Assembly: GCA_020850375.1 (NCBI GenBank)
Contig: JADZET010000436.1
Location: 1 to 15,859, forward strand
From: Phycisphaeraceae bacterium
Lineage (GTDB): Bacteria; Planctomycetota; Phycisphaerae; Phycisphaerales; Phycisphaeraceae
Reading direction: 5' to 3'
Length of the DNA stretch: 15,859 nucleotides
Each line of letters begins with the position of its first letter. Position 1 is the first letter of the stretch. Below are positions 7,357 through 13,412 of this stretch, piece after piece. The position numbers and the translations under genes were made by a program. The notes beneath the pieces were generated by a model that ran no database searches, was not told where the DNA came from, and was given only the letters and a program-made list of their open reading frames with translations.

Positions 7357-8472
7357 TTACCTCTTTTTCTGGCACCACCGCTGGATCATCCGCACCCGCT
7401 CGATCGCCTCCTCGCCCAGTCCCTCGGGCACCTCGTCCGACACGCCCAGCACCAGCCGGGGGTGGAAAAGCTTGGTGACTTTCTCCACGCAGGCCATCAA
7501 TTCCTCCCGCGAGTACTGGTCCATGAACAGCACCGCCGGGATGCCGTCGAGCAGGATCTTGTCCCCCAGGTGCTCCTTGATTTCTTCCAGCGTCACGTCC
7601 CCCTGCGGCTGCGGCGTCAGGGCCTCGATCCCGTCGAAGGGCATGTCCTTGACGTAGCGCAAAAGCGTCCGGCAATATCCGTCAATGTGGCAGTGCGTGT
7701 AGATCCCCGCCCGCTGAAGCTGCCCCGATCGCTTGGAATACCACGGCAGCAGATACTTCTCGATGTACGCCGGCCCGATGAGCTGGTCGTGCAGGTTCTC
7801 GCCGAAGTTGACGATCCGCACCGCTTCGGCGTGCGGGACGAGCTGTTCATAGAGCCCGTCGTAGGAGTCGTCGATCAGCCGCATCGCCTCCTCGACCTCG
7901 TCGGGATAATCCGCCAGGCCGTAGATCAGCGACTCGAGCGTCATCCACCACTGGGCCAGGTGCTGATACGGGCTCTTGGGCAGCCAGAACTGCGGCACGC
8001 CGCGCTCGCCGATGTACTGATCGCCGATATCGAAACGCTGTCGGTCGAAGCTATAGGTCACGTGCCGGTACATCCATCGCAAGCACGCCAGATCGTCGCG
8101 CGTCTGCACGGGGTAGCGCACCGTCCGCCACACCTGGTCCTCATTGCGGACGTGCTCGCGCACCAGTTGGCCGTGCGGCGTGTCGTAATAGGTCCAGGAG
8201 CGGTCACTCTCCTCACGCTTGGTGATCTTGACCGCCGGGCCGAAGGTCTGCCGCACCGGATCGGGCTGGTCGGTGTAGTAGTGCAGGTAGCGCATCGACA
8301 CGCCCAGGTCGTCCATGAACCCGCGCGTGTCCATCCCCGCGTACCGGGCCGGCAACTTGCCCATCGTCCTGTGCCAGGCGAACCACGGCTCGACGCGCGG
8401 CTGAAAGAACACCGGGTCCGTCGGCCGGACGGTGCGTTCGAACACGGCAAGGTTCATCTGACGACGGTTCAT
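7357..8472 (-). CDS. Uroporphyrinogen decarboxylase superfamily protein (not HemE)
   Basis: The 371 residues fit the URO-D TIM-barrel superfamily, which holds heme-pathway HemE, corrinoid methyltransferases such as MtaA, and many uncharacterised members common in planctomycetes. The C-terminal half carries the clearest signal: THCHIDGYCRTLL (259-271), then MPFDGIEALTPQPQGDVTLE (277-296), then ILLDGIPA (306-313). HemE is unlikely because its N-terminal RQAGR motif is missing. At the position where MtaA-type enzymes carry His-x-Cys zinc ligands, this protein reads His262-Ile-Asp-Gly; nearby Cys261 and Cys267 could still matter. The substrate is unknown. Start at 8472 has GAGG upstream; Met6 (8457) is an alternative. 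It precedes the exported-protein gene by 105 bases on the same strand, so shared transcription is possible. It is divergent from the PHP gene. Confidence 0.82.
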   Translation of the reverse strand: MNRRQMNLAVFERTVRPTDPVFFQPRVEPWFAWHRTMGKLPARYAGMDTRGFMDDLGVSMRYLHYYTDQPDPVRQTFGPAVKITKREESDRSWTYYDTPHGQLVREHVRNEDQVWRTVRYPVQTRDDLACLRWMYRHVTYSFDRQRFDIGDQYIGERGVPQFWLPKSPYQHLAQWWMTLESLIYGLADYPDEVEEAMRLIDDSYDGLYEQLVPHAEAVRIVNFGENLHDQLIGPAYIEKYLLPWYSKRSGQLQRAGIYTHCHIDGYCRTLLRYVKDMPFDGIEALTPQPQGDVTLEEIKEHLGDKILLDGIPAVLFMDQYSREELMACVEKVTKLFHPRLVLGVSDEVPEGLGEEAIERVRMIQRWCQKKR

Positions 8473-8608
8473 GGCGGCCTCGGTCCCCCCGCCAAGATGG
8501 AAGTCCTACGCACCTCCATCATGCCCACGACGCACGTCGCGCGCCAACCGCCGGTGTCGCCGGCGTGGAAGATGTCATCCCAGCGGAACAGGCCGCCCCG
8601 GCCGGCCC

Positions 8609-8617
8609 TGCTACAAT
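8609..8617 (+). promoter_or_regulatory. Extended -10 promoter of the PHP gene
   Basis: TGCTACAAT forms an extended -10 element (TG at 8609-8610, TACAAT at 8612-8617) without a visible -35. Transcription would start near 8624, leaving a leader of about 29 bases that ends in the ribosome site AAGGA (8644-8648). The same nine bases TACAATTGG occur ahead of the GH2 gene on the other strand. Confidence 0.5.
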
Positions 8618-8652
8618 TGGGCCCGGATTTACGACCTGTTTTTAAGGAATTT

Positions 8653-9564
8653 ATGACCACACCCGCCCCCGCCTACTGCGACCTCCACGCCCACTCCACC
8701 GCCTCCGACGGCACGGTCTCCCCCGCCGAACTGGCCGAGCTCGCCCACCGCGCCGGCCTGTCCGCCCTCTCTCTGACCGATCACGACACCGTCGCCGGCC
8801 TGGCCGAATGCGGCAAGGCCTGCCAACGCCTGGGCCTCGCCTTCGTCCCCGGCATCGAGGTCTCCGCCCAGCCCCCGAGCCTGGCGGATCACGCCGACCC
8901 CTCCTCCGCCACGACCGTCGGCACGCTGCACCTGCTGGGCTACTTCATCCAGCCCAACGACCCCGGCCTGCACGACGCCATCGCCCAGCTCCAGGACGCC
9001 CGCCAGCAGCGCAACCCCCACATCATCGAAAAGCTCCAAGAGCTCGGCGTCGCCATCGACTACGACCAAGTCGTCGCCCTCGCCCAAAGCCAGGGCTCAA
9101 ACGTCGTCGGCCGGCCGCACATCGCCCAGGTCCTGATCGACAAGGGCTACGTCAAGTCCATGCACGAGGCCTTCCGCCGCTACATCGGCCAGGGCGCCCC
9201 CGCCTACGTCCGCAAGGACCTGCTCGCCCCCGCCGACGTCATCGCCACCATCCACCGCGCCGGCGGCCTGGCCGTGCTCGCCCACCCCGTCCAGCTCCGC
9301 ATGCCGGACTTCGACACGCTGGCCCACCAGATCGTCCAGTTCAAGAAGATGGGCCTCGACGGCCTGGAAGTCCGCCACTGCGACCACACCCCCGCCGACG
9401 TCCGCCGCTTCGAAGCCCTGGCCAAGGACCTCGACCTGCTCACCACCGGCGGCTCCGACTACCACGGCCCGCGCAAACCCATCGAGCTCGGCTCCCAACG
9501 CGTGCCGATGGATTACTACCACCGCCTCCGCGAAGCGCACGAGAAGATGGCGGTCGCCCGCTGA
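8653..9564 (+). CDS. PHP-domain phosphoesterase (nucleoside 3',5'-bisphosphate phosphatase / RNase AM type)
   Basis: This 303-residue protein is a PHP-family metal hydrolase. The residues expected to bind three metals are all present: His12 and His14 in DLHAHSTASDGT with Asp19, Asp43-His44 in LTDHDT, Glu69 in GIEVSA, His93, His156 in GRPHIA, His211 in LAHP, and Asp269 and His271 in GSDYHG. The closest known relatives by motif are YciV/RNase AM, which removes nucleotides from 5' ends of RNA and dephosphorylates pAp. That role would suit a cell making PAPS with the cysC product, but this link is inference. ATG 8653 is chosen because AAGGA lies four bases ahead and the DLHAHS motif follows at residue 10, as usual. 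The frame stays open for over 1.4 kb upstream, but that stretch is antisense to the UroD-like gene. Confidence 0.92.
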   Translation: MTTPAPAYCDLHAHSTASDGTVSPAELAELAHRAGLSALSLTDHDTVAGLAECGKACQRLGLAFVPGIEVSAQPPSLADHADPSSATTVGTLHLLGYFIQPNDPGLHDAIAQLQDARQQRNPHIIEKLQELGVAIDYDQVVALAQSQGSNVVGRPHIAQVLIDKGYVKSMHEAFRRYIGQGAPAYVRKDLLAPADVIATIHRAGGLAVLAHPVQLRMPDFDTLAHQIVQFKKMGLDGLEVRHCDHTPADVRRFEALAKDLDLLTTGGSDYHGPRKPIELGSQRVPMDYYHRLREAHEKMAVAR

Positions 9565-9645
9565 TCTGACGCACGGGGTGCGTGGGTGGTACGTCCGTCA
9601 GAGCCGGGCACTGTGTGCCCGGACCGGGCTCGCAGAGCCCGGCTC
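9565..9645. repeat. Cluster of nested palindromes (REP-like) after the PHP gene
   Basis: Three inverted-repeat units follow the PHP stop codon. TCTGACG (9565-9571) pairs with CGTCAGA (9596-9602) and encloses GCAC-GGG-GTGC (9571-9581). Then come CCGGGCAC-TGT-GTGCCCGG (9604-9622) and CCGGGCTC-GCA-GAGCCCGG (9624-9642), two perfect 8-bp stems with three-base loops. In addition, the outer GAGCCGGGC (9601-9609) can pair with GCCCGGCTC (9637-9645), so the pair of hairpins can refold into one long structure. No T tract follows. It could end the PHP transcript, be a dispersed REP-type repeat, or mark the edge of the accessory pocket. Confidence 0.75.
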
Positions 9646-9752
9646 GGATTGCGCCCACATCCCGTCCGTGCATCCACCGTCGTACATGCAGGCTCGCAAA
9701 AAGATACAACGATGTGTGATGCGACGTTCCTGCCTAAAACAAGCAGTGCCCA

Positions 9753-9882
9753 GCTCTGTAGAAAACCAAAATAATCACTGATGCGTATCGTCATACCTTG
9801 TCAGAATTCCTCGACAAATTCTGACGATCGGAGACAAGATCACGTAATTGATCTTATCAAAAATCATCCTTTTCTACAGAGC
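9753..9882. other. 130-bp element closed by a perfect 13-bp inverted repeat, cloverleaf-like
   Basis: GCTCTGTAGAAAA (9753-9765) is the exact reverse complement of TTTTCTACAGAGC (9870-9882). Inside lie three further stems: TGATG / CGTCA (9779-9783 / 9789-9793, one U-G wobble as RNA), GTCAGAATT / AATTCTGAC (9800-9808 / 9817-9825, perfect), and AAGATCA / TGATCTT (9836-9842 / 9849-9855, perfect). The segment is AT-rich compared with its neighbours. Two readings are possible: a short non-autonomous mobile element with terminal inverted repeats, or a structured RNA leader with a closing stem and three arms. A hexamer GCAGTG flanks both ends (9743-9748 and 9884-9889) but is not directly abutting on the left, so it is not a clean target-site duplication. 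The orientation as RNA is unproven, and no family was recognised. Confidence 0.6.
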
Positions 9883-9924
9883 CGCAGTGTCCCCTATCCC
9901 GTCCCACGGAGTACACTGGGGCCA

Positions 9925-10776
9925 ATGATCGCAGCGAAGCGTGACTGGATCAATGGAATTAGCGTGCTGATCGCGCCCGAGGGACAAACTCCCGATCAGC
10001 CACTTTGCGATCTTGACGGACGTGGGGCAGAATCGGTCGCGGTAGGTTTCCACGTGCGGGGCGAAGGCCCGCCGTTTGTAGGGAAGAGCACCGTCGGGTT
10101 GTTCTACTATGGTTACCGGTCCAGCCATGAGCGGCTGGAGGAGATACTCGCGGATTTCCTTCGATACGAAAGCGCGCGGCGGCGCGTGCCTATCTTGTTC
10201 GCCACCACGGGGATCGATTTAGGTTCGCTCTGCCGAAGGGCCCTGCAATCCACTCCCGGTCCGTCTACACTGCGACCGTCCGATCCCAGATGGCTCGTCC
10301 ACTCGACGTGCCTTACTGCGGGCCATGAGATCCGGCGCGATGGGGCGATCAAGAGCTATGCCAGGCTCTGTGCCGAAGGAAGAAGACCCGCATGGCACGC
10401 TCTGCGCTCGGAATCGCTTGGCGAATTGCCCGAATATGCAGACCAGATCAACCTCGGGCGAACAGGCAGCCCGTGGGTGGAGGTCGTCCCGGCATCCCAT
10501 GCAGCCGGAGAGTTCCTCTCTCCCGACAGCACCTACACGCCTGGTTGGAGGTTCTACTTCGATGCCCACGAACTGATACGGTCGGGGCGAGTGATCCGAG
10601 CGGTCGGGGAGTTCAAAGTGGAGCACGAACTGCCACTTTCCGGCCTGTGTGTTGCCCAGATCGACCGACAGGCCGTCGATCCTGACGGCCGCGTGAGCGA
10701 ATGGACGCCGCGGCAGTTCACGGCGATCGCCGATCAGGTTGCGGTAGTCTCCGCAGATGCTGGCGCAGCCGGGTGA
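9925..10776 (+). CDS. Unrecognised 283-residue protein, possibly ADP-ribosyltransferase-like
   Basis: I do not recognise this gene with confidence. From ATG 9925 the protein has 283 residues, no signal peptide and no membrane span. The N-terminal half holds VGLFYYGYRSSHERLEEILADFLRY-type alternation. The C-terminal half has WLVHST (123-128), RRDGAIKSYARL (137-148) and TPGWRFYFDAHEL (205-217), which look like conserved blocks. A His-Ser-Thr followed by an RDGxIKSY-like helix faintly recalls the start of KptA/DarT-type ADP-ribosyltransferase folds; this is inference only. The frame is also open from ATG 9781, but the 48 extra codons are AT-rich and overlap the inverted-repeat element, so the later start is preferred; its ribosome site is weak (GGGG at 9918-9921). 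Codon use is less GC-biased than in neighbours, which suggests transfer. Confidence 0.6.
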   Translation: MIAAKRDWINGISVLIAPEGQTPDQPLCDLDGRGAESVAVGFHVRGEGPPFVGKSTVGLFYYGYRSSHERLEEILADFLRYESARRRVPILFATTGIDLGSLCRRALQSTPGPSTLRPSDPRWLVHSTCLTAGHEIRRDGAIKSYARLCAEGRRPAWHALRSESLGELPEYADQINLGRTGSPWVEVVPASHAAGEFLSPDSTYTPGWRFYFDAHELIRSGRVIRAVGEFKVEHELPLSGLCVAQIDRQAVDPDGRVSEWTPRQFTAIADQVAVVSADAGAAG

Positions 10777-11207
10777 CCTGTGGTCGGAGCGGCCGCTTGC
10801 TCGCGTTACACGGGGCTGCAATGGACGCCAGCCGCTTTAGGTTCTGCATCGACGAGAGATAGGCCGAACGCACGCCAGGGCCTCTGGTGAATTGCGGTAT
10901 GATTGCCTTCGTCCGACAGCGTTGGTGTGGATACTGTCTGCCCGGAATGATTGTGGAGGAGTGAGTCTCTGCTGAGGTGCCACCACTCACCTTTCACCGG
11001 GGAAAGCCGGTGACAGCGGATTGGGAGGGACCGGTGAAACCGCAGTGCCAACCGGTGACGTACCATCCCGCCACGTGTGGAAGCTGCTGCTGTTGATGAA
11101 CTGGGGCTGCCAGAAGCCAGAGCGTTCTTAACCCCTCACCCACCAGACCCCCGGACGTGACACGCCTGGAATCAAAGTTCCTATCAGTTGGTAGAATCGA
11201 CGGACAG
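10777..11207. other. Gene-free stretch with four copies of the heptamer TCACCGG/CCGGTGA
   Basis: No convincing gene lies here. Short open frames on both strands have no recognisable product. TCACCGG (10995-11001) and CCGGTGA (11008-11014) form a hairpin with loop GGAAAG, and two more CCGGTGA copies follow at 11032-11038 and 11052-11058. A good -10-like hexamer TATGAT sits at 10898-10903 without a -35. The stretch may be eroded mobile or genic DNA, or a regulatory region. Confidence 0.4.
11189..11197 (+). promoter_or_regulatory. Possible extended -10 promoter of the GNAT gene
   Basis: TGGTAGAAT is an extended -10 (TG at 11189-11190, TAGAAT at 11192-11197) with no -35. Transcription would start around 11204, only a few bases before ATG 11208, so the message would be nearly leaderless. 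This agrees with the lack of a good ribosome site there. Confidence 0.3.
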
Positions 11208-11642
11208 ATGAACGGACGAACGGACATCTGCTTCAGAAGAGCCACAGCCGATGACGCTGCGGCCGTAACAGCGCTGTATCAGCAGCTGTCGCCGGACATC
11301 TCCAACCTGCAGCGAGACATCCCTGTTATTCTTGCAGACCCACATTCCCTCTGCATTATCCTTGACGTTGGCGGCGCAGCAGTCGGCGTGGCTTTTTGCT
11401 GTGTACGAACGTCACTATCCGCCGGAAGGAAGATGGTCATCGATGATTTGGTGGTGGACGCGCGGTACAGGAATAGAGGACTCGGCCGCGCTCTCATACA
11501 GCACCTAACGCGCCTCGCGCGAGAACAGGGCCTGGACTGCATCGAACTCTGCTGTTCTATTGACAAGCCTGAACTTCACACCTTCTATGAACGACTGGGG
11601 TTCTCGCACAGGATGGAGATGTACTCAATGTTCCTGACGTAG
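11208..11642 (+). CDS. GNAT-family N-acetyltransferase
   Basis: This 144-residue single-domain protein is a GNAT acetyltransferase, using acetyl-CoA to acetylate an unknown amine. It starts with the typical FRRATADDAAAVTALYQQL strand-helix (9-27). Motif A follows as VIDDLVVDARYRNRGLGRAL, with the pyrophosphate-binding RxxGxG-type loop RNRGLG at about residues 91-96. Motif B is FYERLGF near residue 130. The length is normal. A GTG at 11157 would add 17 residues, but they contribute nothing typical of the fold and have no ribosome site, so ATG 11208 is preferred. It lies alone in the accessory pocket. Nothing beside it resembles a ribbon-helix-helix antitoxin, so a TacT-like toxin role is not supported. 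Confidence 0.88.
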   Translation: MNGRTDICFRRATADDAAAVTALYQQLSPDISNLQRDIPVILADPHSLCIILDVGGAAVGVAFCCVRTSLSAGRKMVIDDLVVDARYRNRGLGRALIQHLTRLAREQGLDCIELCCSIDKPELHTFYERLGFSHRMEMYSMFLT

Positions 11643-11777
11643 CCTGTGCGCCATCGCTCTCTTGATCACATTGTCGAGGAGGAAATGGGGACGCTACAGA
11701 TGTCGTTCGCCGCCCGCCTCTCGGTCTTACCAGCTTTTAAAGCCAGTTGAAGCCCATGTTCCGGCCGTGTCGCGCGG

Positions 11778-11794
11778 GACCAGTGGGACTGGTC
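11778..11794 (-). terminator. Hairpin at the 3' end of sthA
   Basis: GACCAGT (11778-11784) and ACTGGTC (11788-11794) form a perfect 7-bp stem with a three-base loop. Its right arm overlaps the TGA stop of sthA (11793-11795). No U tract follows in the leftward RNA, so this is a hairpin of the right place but not a canonical intrinsic terminator. Confidence 0.4.
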
Positions 11795-13223
11795 AAACGC
11801 CCCTTCGCATCTTCCTCAGCACTCGCAGCCCCGCCACGCGGTACGCCTCAGCCAGCGTCGGGAAGTTGAACACGTTCTTGACGAAGTAGTCCACGTCCCC
11901 GCCGAGCGACATCACCGCCTGGCCGATGTGGATCAATTCCGTCGCCCCCGTCCCGATGATGTGCACGCCCAGCAGCTTGCCCGTGTCCTGGTGCACCAGC
12001 AGCTTTAAGAGCCCATCGTGATCGCCGAGGAGCTGCCCGCGTGCGATCTGTTGATACGACACCGACCCGGCCTCGAACGGGATCCCCTCAGCCGTCAATT
12101 GCTGCTCCGTCTTGCCGACCATCGAGATCTCCGGCACCGCATAGATCCCGTAGGGCAACAGCTCCGTCATCGCCGGCGTCTCGACGCCGCACGCCCAGCA
12201 CGCCGCCTGCCGCCCCTGCTCCATGGCCGTGCTGGCCAGCGCGGGGAAGCCGATGATGTCGCCCGCCGCGTAGATGTGCGGCACGGTCGTCTGGAAGTGC
12301 TCATTGACCTTGAGCCGGCCGCGGTCGTCGAACTCCAGCCCGACGTTCTCCAGCCCCAGCTCCCGGGCCGTGCCCTCGCGACCGACCGCATACAGCAGCG
12401 TCTGCCCGCGCAGGTGCTTGCCCGACTCGAGCGTCGCCTCGACCTCTTTCTCCGTCGCCGCGTCCGACGAGCCGTTGGGCCCCGCCGGCACGTCCTGGAG
12501 GTCGATCTTCGACACCTTCTCTCCCAATCGCAACGTGATCCCCGCCCGCCTCATCTGGTATTGGAACGACTCGCAGATCTCCTGATCCAGGAAGCCCAGC
12601 ACCTGGTTCTTTCCATCGATCAGCGTCACGTTCACCCCCAGCGTGGCCATGATGCACGCATACTCCGTCCCGATCACCCCCGCCCCCACGACGATCAGGC
12701 TCTTGGGCAGCTTCTTGAGGCTCAGGATCGTGTCCGAGCAGACGACGTTGACCCCATCGAACGGCACGCTCTGCGGCTTGGCCGGGCGCGTCCCGCTGGC
12801 GAGGATGAACTTGTCCGCCGTGACGATCTCCGCCTCCTCCGCCCGCACGATCTGCAGCAGGTTCGGCCCCTCGAAATGGGCCGTCCCCCACATCACCTCC
12901 ACGTCGTTGCGCTCGAACTGGTCCTGGAGCAGGTCCAGCTCGGTGTGGATGACCTGCTGGCTGACGTAGATCAGGTCCGCCACCGTGATGTCGCGCTTGA
13001 CGCGATAGCTTCGCCCGAAAAGTCCCCGCCGGCTCGCCCCGGTCAGGTGCAGCGCCGCCTCGCGCAGCGCCTTGCTCGGGATCGTCCCCGTGTTGACCGC
13101 CGCCCCGCCGAGCTTCTCCTGCCGCTCGACGACCACGACGTGCTTGCCCAGCTTGCTCGCCTGGATCGCCGCCTTCTGCCCCGCCGGCCCGGTCCCGATC
13201 ACCGCCACGTCATAGTGTCTCAT
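11793..13223 (-). CDS. sthA: Soluble pyridine nucleotide transhydrogenase (Si-specific)
   Basis: SthA moves hydride between NADPH and NAD in the cytoplasm and balances the two pools. The 476 residues show the FAD-binding GTGPAG (10-15) with Glu33 at the end of the second strand, the second dinucleotide motif VVGAGVIGTEYA (178-189), and the FAD segment YAAGDIIGFP. The region that in lipoamide dehydrogenase carries two redox cysteines reads GGAAVNTGTIPSK (39-51), so both are missing (Ala42, Thr47). The C-terminal block is FNFPTLAEAYR (452-462) instead of the HxHPT-E of disulfide reductases. Both points separate SthA from lipoamide or glutathione reductases. A short extra loop at about 248-265 is polar. 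Start ATG 13223 has GGTGGG ahead. The 189 bases upstream show only a weak TACCAT (13292-13297, leftward) as a -10 candidate. Confidence 0.93.
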   Translation of the reverse strand: MRHYDVAVIGTGPAGQKAAIQASKLGKHVVVVERQEKLGGAAVNTGTIPSKALREAALHLTGASRRGLFGRSYRVKRDITVADLIYVSQQVIHTELDLLQDQFERNDVEVMWGTAHFEGPNLLQIVRAEEAEIVTADKFILASGTRPAKPQSVPFDGVNVVCSDTILSLKKLPKSLIVVGAGVIGTEYACIMATLGVNVTLIDGKNQVLGFLDQEICESFQYQMRRAGITLRLGEKVSKIDLQDVPAGPNGSSDAATEKEVEATLESGKHLRGQTLLYAVGREGTARELGLENVGLEFDDRGRLKVNEHFQTTVPHIYAAGDIIGFPALASTAMEQGRQAACWACGVETPAMTELLPYGIYAVPEISMVGKTEQQLTAEGIPFEAGSVSYQQIARGQLLGDHDGLLKLLVHQDTGKLLGVHIIGTGATELIHIGQAVMSLGGDVDYFVKNVFNFPTLAEAYRVAGLRVLRKMRRGV

Positions 13224-13412
13224 GTCCCACCCATCTGCCGGCCGAGCCGGCGCGCAATAGTTACGGGATCAGTCCCGGCCCTCCCACAGACATGGTAGCT
13301 GGATCGACCGGCCCGCCGCGGCACTTGACGAATCGCACGGTTATCGCCCCCACACCACGGCTTCCCGGCCGAATCACCCCTGGCCGATCTCGCCACGCGA
13401 TAGACGAACAGA

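Noticed and set aside
7357..8472. HemE, heme-pathway uroporphyrinogen decarboxylase
   Set aside because: The N-terminal RQAGR motif is missing and no heme genes are near.
7246..8652. Upstream extension of the PHP frame by some 469 codons
   Set aside because: It is antisense to the well-supported UroD-like gene, is rich in Arg, His and Pro as GC-rich shadows are, and a ribosome site marks ATG 8653.
9781..9924. Earlier ATG for the unknown gene
   Set aside because: The added codons are AT-rich, lack protein-like composition and lie across the inverted-repeat element. It remains possible.
11157..11207. GTG start of the GNAT gene
   Set aside because: There is no ribosome site, and the added residues do not belong to the fold.
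11208..11642. GNAT as a TacT-type toxin of a toxin-antitoxin pair
   Set aside because: No small DNA-binding antitoxin gene precedes it; the upstream 430 bases hold no convincing gene.
11793..13223. Dihydrolipoamide dehydrogenase or another disulfide reductase
   Set aside because: Both redox cysteines are missing and the C-terminal HxHPT-E block is replaced by FNFPTLAEAYR, as in SthA.
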